A stretch of 64,000 bases of DNA from assembly GCA_004556395.1 (NCBI GenBank), contig SFHK01000010.1:7840-71839 (forward strand), given 5' to 3'. This document shows, piece after piece, positions 17,446-25,016 of the stretch. The translations under genes and the position numbers were made by a program. Position 1 is the stretch's first letter. Each line of letters begins with the position of its first letter. Origin of the DNA: Clostridiales bacterium (lineage in GTDB: Bacteria; Bacillota; Clostridia; Christensenellales; Aristaeellaceae). The notes beneath the pieces are model-generated. The model had not been told where the DNA came from. It searched no databases and was given only the letters and a program-made list of their open reading frames with translations.

Positions 17446-18984
17446 ATGGCTACGATTCTGACTCTGGACGCCGGCACATCCGCGCTGAAGTGCTCCCTGT
17501 TCCACACGGACGGCACGCTGAAGCGCGCGTACGCCGCCGAGTATCCCACCTGCTATCCCCGCGAGGGCTGGGCCGAGCAGAAGGCGGAGGAGCTTCTGGC
17601 CGCCGCCGTACGGGCGACGCGCGCGCTTTCCGAGGACGGCGGGCTGGACGACGTGTGCGCCGTCGGCCTGACCGGCACAATGAACGGCTGTATCGCGCTG
17701 ACGGAAACAGGCGAGGCGCTGCGCCCGAACATCATCCATCTGGACACCCGCGCGCAGCGGGAGGTCGATCATCTGACGGAAGCGCTGGGCATGCGCGCGT
17801 TTTACGGGAAAACCGGCAACCGGCCGGACGTGCACTACGGCCTTCCCAAGGCGATGTGGCTGAAGGCGCACGAACCGGACGTATACCGCCGCGCACGTTG
17901 GCTGGTGAACACGAAGGATCTGATCTATGGCTTTCTGACCGGCGTTTACGGCCGAAGCGACTATTCCGACGCGTCGCTGTTCGGCGCGCTGAACATCCAT
18001 ACCCGCGCGTGGGACGAGGATGTTGTTCATGCCGCAGGCGTCGACCTTGAAAAGCTGCCCCGGCTTCTGCCGTCCCACGACGTGAGCGGACGCGTGTCCG
18101 CCGCCGCGGCACGGCTGACGGGGCTTCGGGAGGGCACGCCCGTGGCCGTCGGCGCGGGCGACGGCCCGTGCTCCACGCACGGCTCCGGCGTGTTCGCCGA
18201 CGGGCAGGCGTATCTTACCGTCGGTTCCAGTGCGTGGGTATGCGGCCTGAGCCGCACGGCGCGCATGGACGAAGCGATGCGCATTTTCCACTATACCGAC
18301 ATGGATGAGCATCTCGTGAATGTGTGCGGCACGGTACAATGCGCCGCCACCGCGCTGGATTTCTATCTGAAAACGGTGCTGGGGCTGACAAACGAGCGCG
18401 GCGAAATCGATTTTCCCGCCGCTGAAGCGCTGGCGCAGGACTCCGTGCCCGGCGCGCGCGGCCTGTTTTTCCTGCCCACGCTGATGGGCGAGCGCTGCCC
18501 ATGGTGGGACAGTGCCGCGCGCGGCATGCTGGCGGGGCTGACGCTTACGCACACCCGCGCCGACATGGTGCGCGCGGGCTATGAGGGCGTGGCGCAGGCG
18601 CTGAACAACTGTGTGGACGCGCTGCGCGAAAACGGCATGACCGTCGACCGGCTCACGCTGTCCGGCGGCGGCGTGAAGAGCCGCGTATGGCCGCAGATGT
18701 TCGCCGACGTGTGCAGCGCCGTCACCTGCATTCACGTGAATCCGCGCGAAACCACGTCGCTCGGCGCTGCGATGGCCGCGGGCGTGGGGGCGGGCGTATA
18801 CGCTTCGTTCGCGGACGCGGCAAAGATTGTGCATACCCGCGACGAGCGGCGGCCCGATCCCGAGACCGCGGCGGCCTATCGCCGTCACACCGCCGTTTAT
18901 CGCGCGCTCTATTCGCAAATGAAGGACGCCATGCATGCCGCAAGCCGGTATCAGGCGACCGAATCAGGAGGAAACCATGGCTGA
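17446..18984 (+). CDS. FGGY-family carbohydrate kinase (xylulokinase-like)
   Basis: 512 residues, typical for xylulokinase/gluconokinase relatives. The N-terminal phosphate loop is TILTLDAGTSALKCSLF (~3-19). A substrate region MWLKAHEPDVYRRARW and the second-domain motifs GAGDGPCSTHGSG (~234) and LSGGGVKSRVWPQM (~405-418) are present. It would phosphorylate a sugar or polyol with ATP. The ribosome site is GGAGGGGCC. The neighbouring ThuA and isomerase genes suggest a small carbohydrate pathway; the sugar cannot be named. Confidence 0.85.
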   Translation: MATILTLDAGTSALKCSLFHTDGTLKRAYAAEYPTCYPREGWAEQKAEELLAAAVRATRALSEDGGLDDVCAVGLTGTMNGCIALTETGEALRPNIIHLDTRAQREVDHLTEALGMRAFYGKTGNRPDVHYGLPKAMWLKAHEPDVYRRARWLVNTKDLIYGFLTGVYGRSDYSDASLFGALNIHTRAWDEDVVHAAGVDLEKLPRLLPSHDVSGRVSAAAARLTGLREGTPVAVGAGDGPCSTHGSGVFADGQAYLTVGSSAWVCGLSRTARMDEAMRIFHYTDMDEHLVNVCGTVQCAATALDFYLKTVLGLTNERGEIDFPAAEALAQDSVPGARGLFFLPTLMGERCPWWDSAARGMLAGLTLTHTRADMVRAGYEGVAQALNNCVDALRENGMTVDRLTLSGGGVKSRVWPQMFADVCSAVTCIHVNPRETTSLGAAMAAGVGAGVYASFADAAKIVHTRDERRPDPETAAAYRRHTAVYRALYSQMKDAMHAASRYQATESGGNHG

Positions 18985-19189
18985 AGTAAACATTGCCCGC
19001 ATCAACGAGCTGGCGAAAAAGAATAAAACCGAAGGGCTGACCGACGCGGAAGCGCAGGAGCTTCACGAGCTTCGGCAGGCCTATCTCGAAGCCTTCCGTC
19101 ACAACCTGCGCGCCCAGCTGGACAGCATCGTCGTCGTGGAGGAAAACGGCGAGCGGCATCCGCTGAAAAAGAAAGGCTCCGAAAACTGA
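18977..19189 (+). CDS. DUF896 (YnzC-like) small protein
   Basis: 70 residues beginning with IARINELAKKNKTEGLTDAE and LRQAYLEAFRHNLRAQLD, the signature of the DUF896/YnzC family found in most Firmicutes; members are short helical hairpins of unclear function. The ATG at 18977 follows CAGGAGGAAACC and overlaps the kinase gene by 8 bases. The C-terminus is basic. A strong terminator follows. Confidence 0.88.
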   Translation: MAEVNIARINELAKKNKTEGLTDAEAQELHELRQAYLEAFRHNLRAQLDSIVVVEENGERHPLKKKGSEN

Positions 19190-19205
19190 TCTCTTCCCAA
19201 AATGC

Positions 19206-19250
19206 AATCGAGCCCGGGCGCGGTCAAACGCCGCATTCGGGCTCGATTTT
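19206..19250 (+). terminator. Rho-independent terminator after DUF896 gene
   Basis: AATCGAGCCCG (19206-19216) pairs with CGGGCTCGATT (19238-19248), with an inner GCGGTC/CGCCGC region, followed by TTTT. It may serve both convergent genes. Confidence 0.8.
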
Positions 19251-19261
19251 CCATACCAGTT

Positions 19262-19624
19262 TTATTTTCCTCCGCCGCAGAGCGCGTCCAGCCAGTCCTC
19301 GATCACATCCAGCGTTTCCTCATCCACGCTGTCGTCCACAAGAATTTTCCCGTTTTCCTCATGCGCGGCCAGCGCGGAGAACGTCATCTCCGGACGCCCC
19401 TCAAGCGTGCATTCAATATACGCCCGATACCCCGTGGTCGGCAGCGGCCGGCTTTCAAACGCCGCGCCGCTTTTTTCATTTTCCCACGAAAGACGCAGAT
19501 CCGGCGTCGCGTCCGATTCCTCAAAAAGGGCGCCATATTCCCGGAACAGGCGCTTATATTTCGAAAGAAGCTTCTCCTCCGCGCGAGCCAGCCCCGCCGG
19601 ATCGGTGTTTGATAGAATCTGCAT
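19262..19624 (-). CDS. Hypothetical protein, 120 residues
   Basis: No family recognised. The protein opens MQILSNTDPAGLARAEEKLL, then has a helical region with KYKRLFREYGALFEE, a beta-rich middle (YRAYIECTLEGRPEM) and an acidic C-terminal helix (VDEETLDVIEDWLDAL). It has no signal peptide or membrane segment, so it is probably cytosolic. The start at 19624 has TTGGAGGG 8 bases upstream. It has its own promoter (TGGACA at 19671-19676, TATAAT at 19647-19652, 18-bp spacer), divergent from the isomerase gene. Confidence 0.7.
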   Translation of the reverse strand: MQILSNTDPAGLARAEEKLLSKYKRLFREYGALFEESDATPDLRLSWENEKSGAAFESRPLPTTGYRAYIECTLEGRPEMTFSALAAHEENGKILVDDSVDEETLDVIEDWLDALCGGGK

Positions 19625-19696
19625 TGATTTTTCCCTCCAATTCATAATTATAGCACGAAGCGTCCGCGTTTGTCCATCATTTTGGCAAAACCGGGA

Positions 19697-19725
19697 TTGA
19701 ACGCGCGCCGGATTTCGGGTATAAT
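19697..19725 (+). promoter_or_regulatory. Sigma-A promoter of the isomerase gene
   Basis: TTGAAC (19697-19702), 17-bp spacer, TATAAT (19720-19725). It lies back to back with the promoter of the 120-residue gene. Confidence 0.75.
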
Positions 19726-19758
19726 ACATATGATCAATCATTCCGGAGGCGAAAACCT

Positions 19759-20724
19759 ATGAAACTCAGCGTATTTGCGGTTCTTCTGCAGGACAGATCC
19801 TTTGAGGACGCCTGCAAGTATCTTTCCAGTCTGGGCGTGCAGGCCGTGGAAATCGGCTGCGGCGGCTTCCCCGGCAAGGCGCACTGTGACGCCAAGGAAT
19901 TCCTCGCACATCCCGAGAAGATCGACGAAATGCTCGCGACCCTGAAGAAATACAACCTCGAAATCGCGGCGCTGTCCACCCATGGCAACCCCGTGCATCC
20001 CAACAAGGAAATCGCCCGGCAGTTCCATGAGGACTTTGAAAACGCCGTCATGCTCGCCGAGAAAATGCATGTGGACACCGTGGTAACCTTCTCCGGCTGC
20101 CCCGGCGGCTGCAAGGACGACAAGACCCCCAACTGGGTCACCTGCCCCTGGCCGGACGATTATTCCGAGATTCTCGAGTATCAGTGGAACGAGGTTCTGA
20201 TTCCGTACTGGAAGAAGGAAGTCGAGTTCGTGCGCGCCCACGGCATTAAGAAGATTGCCTTCGAAATGCATCCCGGCTTCTGCGTGTACAACCCCGAAAC
20301 CATGATGAAGCTGCGCAACGCCGTCGGCCCCGAAATCGGCGCCAACTTCGATCCCAGCCACCTGTTCTGGCAGGGCATCGACCCCGTGGCCGCGATTCGC
20401 TACCTGGGCGACGCCATCTTCTATTTCCATGCCAAGGATACCAAGATCGACGAGATCAACACCGCCATCAACGGCGTGCTCGACACGAAGCACTACGCCG
20501 ACGAGCTGCACCGCAGCTGGATCTTCCGCTCCGTGGGCTACGGCCACAGCCACCAGGTCTGGAAGGACATGATGAGCGCGCTGCGCCTTGTGGGCTACGA
20601 CGGAATGATCTCCATCGAGCACGAGGACAGCCTGATGACTCCCACCGAAGGGCTGGAAAAGGCTATCGCCATGCTGAAGGACGTTATGATCTTCGAGAGC
20701 AAGGGCGAGATGTGGTGGGCATAA
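19759..20724 (+). CDS. Sugar phosphate isomerase/epimerase (AP-endonuclease-2 TIM barrel)
   Basis: 321 residues. The TIM barrel of the xylose-isomerase-like family shows SLGVQAVEIGCGG, HGIKKIAFEMHPGF (metal Glu near 173), GANFDPSHLFWQGIDP (Asp near 198), YFHAKDTKI and GMISIEHED (Glu near 293), the expected divalent-metal ligands. Members isomerise or epimerise sugars, or act on 3-keto sugars. Very similar proteins accompany sugar dehydrogenases. It is monocistronic, with GGAGGCG before the ATG. The sugar cannot be deduced. Confidence 0.85.
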   Translation: MKLSVFAVLLQDRSFEDACKYLSSLGVQAVEIGCGGFPGKAHCDAKEFLAHPEKIDEMLATLKKYNLEIAALSTHGNPVHPNKEIARQFHEDFENAVMLAEKMHVDTVVTFSGCPGGCKDDKTPNWVTCPWPDDYSEILEYQWNEVLIPYWKKEVEFVRAHGIKKIAFEMHPGFCVYNPETMMKLRNAVGPEIGANFDPSHLFWQGIDPVAAIRYLGDAIFYFHAKDTKIDEINTAINGVLDTKHYADELHRSWIFRSVGYGHSHQVWKDMMSALRLVGYDGMISIEHEDSLMTPTEGLEKAIAMLKDVMIFESKGEMWWA

Positions 20725-20819
20725 AGGGGATGTGGCGGCGGGAGCAAGCTCCCCCGCCACTGCCACCCCCTGTAGGACGCGGATACGATTTCCTGCGGAA
20801 ATCCTTTTGATTGGAAGTT

Positions 20820-21003
20820 CGAGAGGGCTGCGGCCCTCTCGAGCTCTCCGGGGCTGTTCTGGCGAGAATTTTGGTTTCCGACGACGCGGGACATGGGGGC
20901 GCTCCGCTCCCCCTCACCCCCTCGGGTGACGGGGTGCGAGAGGGTTTTCACCCTCTCGCGCTCTCCCGGGGCTGTTCTATTGAAATTTTTTATTTCCGAC
21001 GAA
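20820..21003 (+). repeat. Imperfect ~66-bp repeat pair in a 335-bp intergenic region
   Basis: The region between the isomerase and rsgA genes (20725-21059) has no gene. Two related segments, 20820-20884 and 20937-21003, each begin with a GAGAGGG...CCCTCTC hairpin, continue CTCTCCGGGGCTGTTCT (second copy CTCTCCCGGGGCTGTTCT) and end TTTCCGACGA. Between them is GGGGGCGCTCCGCTCCCCC, another hairpin. A GC hairpin at 20732-20760 (GTGGCGG with CCGCCAC) probably ends the isomerase transcript. Confidence 0.7.
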
Positions 21004-21059
21004 ATCAGTATGGAGTTTCCGTTTTGAGGGTTTCCCCTTCGATACAGTGCTATCAACCA

Positions 21060-22091
21060 CTATTTGCAGCCCTTTCTGCGCATTTCCTTTTCTGCTTTCA
21101 TCTGGAAAGCCTTTTTCTTCTCCTTCACGCCGTCGCGGCGCTTTTCGGCGCGGGCTTCCTCGGCTTGAAGCTTCAGGTAGTTCTTCACACGGCGCGGATC
21201 CAAAATTCCGGCTTCCACGGCTTCGCGCACGGCGCAGCCGGGTTCGGTACGGTGGCTGCAATCGCGAAAACGGCAGCACCGGGCGTATTCCGCAACGTCG
21301 GCGAAAGCCTCGTCCACGCCGCCCGCATCCCACAGACCCATTGTGCGCATGCCGGGCGTGTCGATCAGGACGATGTTGCCATCCAGTGTAAGAAGCTCCC
21401 GGTGCGTGGTCGTGTGGCGGCCGCGGCTGTCGTCCTCGCGGATGCCGCCGACCTTCATCTTCGTCCCTCCGGACAGAAAGTTCACGATGGAAGATTTCCC
21501 CACACCACTCATGCCAATGAGCGCGCACGTGCGATTCTCAAGCGCCGCGCGAAGCTCGTCCATACCCTCTCCGGTCTGCGCGCTCACGCACAGCACCGAG
21601 GCGCCGTTTGCGATTTCACGCACGCGGGAAAGATATTCCTCCCGTTCCGGCACAAGATCGGCTTTGCTCAGAACGATAAACGGCTCCGCTCCGCCGGGCA
21701 GAAGTGCCGCAAGGTAACGCTCGATGCGGGAAACGTTGAAATCCGCGTTCAAACTGCTCACAATCACAAAACGATCGATGTTCGCGGCAATCCGCTGTTC
21801 CATATCCACGGGTCCCGCCGCCCGCCGAGTCAGCACGGTTTTCCGCGGGAGAATCTCCGCCACGCGTACGCCGCCCGGAATTGGCTCCAGCCGTACCCAG
21901 TCTCCGACGCATACGCCGTCCTCATGCCCGGGCGCGCCGATGGCCGGCGCGTAGGTGCACTCAATTTCGCCCTCATCCGTCGCCACGCGCGCCTGTCCCA
22001 TGTAGGCCGTTACGACGCGGCCGACAAACTCCGTCGTTCCTTCTTTGCCAAAATACCATTCATAGCCATATCGGCTCAATATGCCATTCAT
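21060..22091 (-). CDS. rsgA: Ribosome small-subunit-dependent GTPase RsgA
   Basis: 343 residues with the circularly permuted GTPase order: G4 VLSKADLV (~136-143), then G1 IGMSGVGKSSIVN (~190-202) and G3 LIDTPGMR (~243). An N-terminal OB fold starts near GRVVTAYMG. The C-terminal zinc site is built from CCRFRDCSHRTEPGC. RsgA releases RbfA and checks 30S maturation. The ATG at 22091 opens MNGILSRYG, the natural OB-fold lead; its ribosome site (GAAGAAA) is weak. The transcript starts at a strong promoter 190 bases upstream and passes a short ORF and a terminator. Confidence 0.93.
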   Translation of the reverse strand: MNGILSRYGYEWYFGKEGTTEFVGRVVTAYMGQARVATDEGEIECTYAPAIGAPGHEDGVCVGDWVRLEPIPGGVRVAEILPRKTVLTRRAAGPVDMEQRIAANIDRFVIVSSLNADFNVSRIERYLAALLPGGAEPFIVLSKADLVPEREEYLSRVREIANGASVLCVSAQTGEGMDELRAALENRTCALIGMSGVGKSSIVNFLSGGTKMKVGGIREDDSRGRHTTTHRELLTLDGNIVLIDTPGMRTMGLWDAGGVDEAFADVAEYARCCRFRDCSHRTEPGCAVREAVEAGILDPRRVKNYLKLQAEEARAEKRRDGVKEKKKAFQMKAEKEMRRKGCK

Positions 22092-22146
22092 TTTCTTCGA
22101 ATTCTCTCTTTCTTCGGTCGCTGCTGCCCCGCCGAAAAAAGCGCAT

Positions 22147-22174
22147 AAAAATGCCCGACAGCGAGTGCCGGGCA
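22147..22174 (-). terminator. Terminator in the rsgA leader (candidate attenuator)
   Basis: On the minus strand TGCCCGGCA, loop CTCGC, TGTCGGGCA (22152-22174) are followed by TTTTT (22147-22151). It lies between the promoter and rsgA, 56 bases before the start codon. Confidence 0.7.
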
Positions 22175-22214
22175 TGCAAATGCTTCGTCAATCCCTGTTT
22201 TTCGGCGTGTGTAA

Positions 22215-22250
22215 CTATAAAGAATCCCTCACCGTATCCATTTCTCTCAT
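22215..22250 (-). CDS. Putative 11-residue leader peptide before rsgA
   Basis: A short ORF, ATG at 22250 to TAG at 22215, encodes MREMDTVRDSL. A strong ribosome site, TTGGAGGTG, lies 7 bases before the ATG, and the peptide sits directly downstream of the promoter and 40 bases before a terminator. This layout resembles ribosome-controlled attenuators. No run of identical codons reveals a regulating amino acid. A longer overlapping frame from the GTG would run through the terminator and is less likely. Confidence 0.35.
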   Translation of the reverse strand: MREMDTVRDSL

Positions 22251-22280
22251 CACACAACACCTCCAAACAAAGTTTCCCAT

Positions 22281-22309
22281 AGTATACTTCCTCCGCACGC
22301 CCCTGTCAA
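22281..22309 (-). promoter_or_regulatory. Strong sigma-A promoter of the rsgA leader
   Basis: On the minus strand TTGACA (22304-22309), 17-bp spacer, TATACT (22281-22286). Confidence 0.88.
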
Positions 22310-22349
22310 CCCCCGGGCGCGAATTTTTCAGTCTCCGGCATTTTCCATC

Positions 22350-23093
22350 TCACTCCAGCCCCAGAAAGCGGCGGGTACGCGGATTTTGGGAGGCGAAGAG
22401 GGTTTCCGGCGGGTTATCTTCCACGACGATGCCATTTTCCATGAAGACCACGCGATCGGCTACGTCGCGGGCGAAGTCCATTTCGTGGGTGACGACGACC
22501 ATCGTCATGCGTTCCGCGGCGAGCTCCTTCATGACGGCGAGCACTTCTTTGGTCAGAAGCGGGTCGAGCGCGCTGGTCGGCTCGTCGAAGCACAGGATCT
22601 CCGGATTCATGCACAGCGCCCGGGCGATGGCCACGCGCTGCGCCTGTCCGCCGGAGAGCTGGTAGGGATACTGGTTTTCTCTATCCGCGAGACCCACCTT
22701 GGAAAGCATCTTCCGCGCCTGCGCGACGGCTTCGTCCTTCTTCATTTTCAAAACGTGCATCGGCGCGTCGATGAGGTTCTGAAGCACGGACATATGCGGA
22801 AACAGGTTGAACGACTGAAACACCATGCCCATTTTGAGCGTGATCGCGCGCTGCACATTTTCCTTCGCATACCGGAGCTTTCCGTTTTGCGTTTCGCACA
22901 GCGTGAGATCGTCCATGCGGATCGTGCCGCTGTCGACGCGCTCCAGCTGGTTCAGGCAGCGCAGAAACGTGCTCTTGCCCGAGCCGCTCTGCCCGATCAG
23001 CGCCACCACGTCGCCCTTGTTCACCGTCAGCGATACGCCGCGCAGCACCTCCAGATTGCCGTATTTCTTGTATATGTTTTCAGCGGTCAGCAT
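22350..23093 (-). CDS. Polar amino-acid ABC transporter, ATP-binding protein (GlnQ type)
   Basis: 247 residues. Walker A GQSGSGKST (~34-42), Q-loop MVFQSFNLFPHM, signature QLSGGQAQRVAIARAL (~144-159), Walker B ILCFDEPTSALDP (~167-179) and H-loop VVVTHEMDFA (~203) are all present. The pattern NLFPHMSVLQN and the GlnQ-like length place it with polar amino-acid importers. It powers uptake with the permease 13 bases upstream and the binding protein before that. Ribosome site AGGAGGG. Confidence 0.93.
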   Translation of the reverse strand: MLTAENIYKKYGNLEVLRGVSLTVNKGDVVALIGQSGSGKSTFLRCLNQLERVDSGTIRMDDLTLCETQNGKLRYAKENVQRAITLKMGMVFQSFNLFPHMSVLQNLIDAPMHVLKMKKDEAVAQARKMLSKVGLADRENQYPYQLSGGQAQRVAIARALCMNPEILCFDEPTSALDPLLTKEVLAVMKELAAERMTMVVVTHEMDFARDVADRVVFMENGIVVEDNPPETLFASQNPRTRRFLGLE

Positions 23094-23106
23094 GCCTCGC
23101 GCCCTC

Positions 23107-23820
23107 CTAACGGTAGTAGTTCATGCGGCGTTCAATCCATTTGCAGGTCTGCTCCACCACGCCGTTGAAGATGAGGAAAAACACCAGCGCCATGATGTAC
23201 GGATCCAGACTTACCATGCCGCTCACCTGCTTTTCAGCCACGTGCAATATGGTTCGGTTGTCCAGACTCACGGCAATCACCTTGGCGATGGAGGTATCCT
23301 TGACCAGCGTCACAAACTCGTTGGTCAGGGATGGCATCACGTTTTTGAAGATCTGCGGCAGCTGCACGCGGAAAAACGACTGCAGGCGCGAATAGCCCAG
23401 CACCTTGGCCGCTTCCCTCTGCCCCTGCGGCACGGACTGAATGCCGCCGCGGAAGATTTCGGCGAAATACGCCGCGTAGTTCAGCGAGAACATGGAAATG
23501 ATGCAGCGAATGGGAAAGCTGCCGCGCTTGTCGCCGAACAGAAACCGCAGAACCGGCGACCACTCGAGCCGCGAAAGCAGAAAATAGCTGAACAGCAGCT
23601 GAAGCATCAGCGGCGTGGAGCGAATCAGATAGATGTACACCGAAATCGGCATGCGCAGAATTTTGACCTTCGACACGCGCCCCGCCGCCAGCAGGATGCC
23701 CAGCGGAATGGACAGAAGGATGGTAAAGCCAAAGATGCGCACCGTCGGCAGAATGCCGGTGAGCATCACCTTCAGAAGATCGCTGAATTTTTCGGCGTCT
23801 GAAAACACGTTGAACAGCAA
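23107..23820 (-). CDS. Polar amino-acid ABC transporter permease
   Basis: 237 residues with about five membrane helices. The His/Glu/Gln/Arg/opine subfamily signature is seen: YLIRSTPLMLQLLF (~69-82), FAEIFRGGIQSVPQGQREAA (~122-141) and the EAA loop GYSRLQSFFRVQLPQIFKN, which docks on the ATPase. It probably works as a homodimer, since only one permease gene is present. The start is TTG at 23820 with GGAGGAAAG upstream; no in-frame ATG lies nearby. Confidence 0.92.
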   Translation of the reverse strand: MLFNVFSDAEKFSDLLKVMLTGILPTVRIFGFTILLSIPLGILLAAGRVSKVKILRMPISVYIYLIRSTPLMLQLLFSYFLLSRLEWSPVLRFLFGDKRGSFPIRCIISMFSLNYAAYFAEIFRGGIQSVPQGQREAAKVLGYSRLQSFFRVQLPQIFKNVMPSLTNEFVTLVKDTSIAKVIAVSLDNRTILHVAEKQVSGMVSLDPYIMALVFFLIFNGVVEQTCKWIERRMNYYR

Positions 23821-23880
23821 GTTTCTTTCCTCCGTTTACAGCGGGAGACCGAAACCGGCCTCCCGCCTATTCTCTCCGGC

Positions 23881-24693
23881 TTATTTTGCCAGCAGCACGT
23901 CCGTGATCAGGTCGGCGCCGAACCATTTGTTGGAGATTTCGGCCGCCTTGCCGTCTTTCGCCATTTCAATCAGCGTATCGTACACGGCCTTTTCCAGCGC
24001 TTCGTCCGCCTTGCGGAAGCCGATGCCGTACAGGTCGTCGCACAGGCTGCCGGTGCACACCAGACTCTCGTCGCCCAGCTGCGTGAGCTTATACTGCGCC
24101 ACGACCTCGTCGATCAGCACCGCGTCCACCATGCCGTTTTGCAGGTTCATGATCGCGTACAGGTAATCCGCTTCGGTCGTAACCTCGGCCAGCGAAGCAT
24201 ACAGCTCCGAATAGCCGTACTCTTCCAGCGTCAGCACCTCCTCGGCGAACGAGCCGCTCTGCACTGCCACGTACTTGCCCGCCAAATCCTTCGCTTCCTG
24301 AATGCCGGAATCCTTCTTCGTCAGGATGACGATGCGGTTGTTGAGATACGCGGGCGTCATGCACATGCTCTCCTCGCGGGCGGGCGTGATGGACATGCCG
24401 TTCCAGATGCAGTCGATGTTGCCGTTTTCCAGCAGCGTTTCCTTCGCACTCCAATCAATCGGCTGAAGCACCAGCTCCACGCCCAGCCGCGCGCAGACCT
24501 CCGTCGCCAGATCAATGTCGAAGCCCACGATTTCGCCCTTTTCGTTGTTGAAGCCCATCGGCGGGAAGCTGTCGTCCAGCCCCAGAATCAGCTTGCCGCT
24601 GTCCGTCATGCGCTTGAGCGAATCGTCCTCCGCCAGCGCGGTCATGGAAAACACAAAAATCAGGGAAAGTGCCAACGCCATCAGCTTTTTCAT
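23881..24693 (-). CDS. Amino-acid ABC transporter substrate-binding protein
   Basis: 270 residues. The signal peptide (1-21, MKKLMALALSLIFVFSMTALA) has no lipobox Cys, which is unusual for a Gram-positive binding protein. The mature part is a family 3 bi-lobed fold: LILGLDDSFPPMGF, GEIVGFDIDLATEVCARLGV, PIDWSAKETLLENGNIDCIW and the ligand-Asp region VDAVLIDEVVAQY. It captures a polar amino acid and presents it to the permease. It is the first gene of the operon, with AAGGAGAG before the ATG. Confidence 0.9.
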   Translation of the reverse strand: MKKLMALALSLIFVFSMTALAEDDSLKRMTDSGKLILGLDDSFPPMGFNNEKGEIVGFDIDLATEVCARLGVELVLQPIDWSAKETLLENGNIDCIWNGMSITPAREESMCMTPAYLNNRIVILTKKDSGIQEAKDLAGKYVAVQSGSFAEEVLTLEEYGYSELYASLAEVTTEADYLYAIMNLQNGMVDAVLIDEVVAQYKLTQLGDESLVCTGSLCDDLYGIGFRKADEALEKAVYDTLIEMAKDGKAAEISNKWFGADLITDVLLAK

Positions 24694-24744
24694 TTTTCTC
24701 TCTCCTTTGCCGGTCGCTTTGCTTTAGCTTGCTAACGTGGTAAT

Positions 24745-24773
24745 ATATTAGCACAGCATTTCAACTCTGTCAA
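24745..24773 (-). promoter_or_regulatory. Sigma-A promoter of the amino-acid transporter operon
   Basis: On the minus strand TTGACA (24768-24773), 17-bp spacer, TAATAT (24745-24750). It lies 25 bp from the left end of the MITE-like repeat. Confidence 0.85.
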
Positions 24774-24797
24774 CCCTTTTTCGCGTTAACTTCTTGA

Positions 24798-24957
24798 GCA
24801 ACGCCGCACAAATGAGGTGGTCGGCCGGCGAATGGATTTTTCGTCAGATGCAAATGCAAAGTTCGAAGGTTTACTGGAGGTAAATCGAGGAATTTGCATG
24901 CCGCAGATGGCGGAAAAGACATCGCCTGACGCGCCGCCGAATTGTGCGGTGGTGCCC
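24798..24957 (+). mobile_element. MITE-like palindromic element, full copy (~160 bp, non-coding)
   Basis: The left end GCAACGCCGCACAA and the inverted right end GCACCACCGCACAA agree at 12 of 14 bases. The similarity continues inward (GGCGA, TTTTC, TGC and ATGCAAA blocks recur in the same order on the inverted right half), so the whole element can fold into one long imperfect hairpin centred on TTTACTGGAGGTAAA. The first 105 bp are shared with 14852-14956. No transposase is encoded, so movement would need one in trans. CTTG occurs on both flanks, a possible but weak target duplication. Confidence 0.75.
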
Positions 24958-24986
24958 TTGTATTTTGACATTCGATGCGGTATACT
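24958..24986 (+). promoter_or_regulatory. Sigma-A promoter at the MITE edge, for the GH39-like gene
   Basis: TTGTAT (24958-24963), 17-bp spacer, TATACT (24981-24986). The -35 begins at the outer edge of the element. Confidence 0.6.
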
Positions 24987-25016
24987 GATACCATACAATC
25001 AGAAGGGGGCATTCTC

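Noticed and set aside
16642..18936. 764-codon minus-strand frame across the ThuA and FGGY kinase genes
   Set aside because: Antisense shadow: the plus-strand proteins carry clear family motifs and ribosome sites, while this frame has none.
22060..22266. 68-codon minus-strand ORF in the rsgA leader
   Set aside because: It would read through an intrinsic terminator and overlap the rsgA start; the shorter 11-codon frame has the better ribosome site.
24786..24998. Conserved-looking peptide encoded antisense within the MITE-like element (also near 14.9 kb)
   Set aside because: The similarity between the two peptides simply follows the DNA repeat; no ribosome site and no shared protein context.
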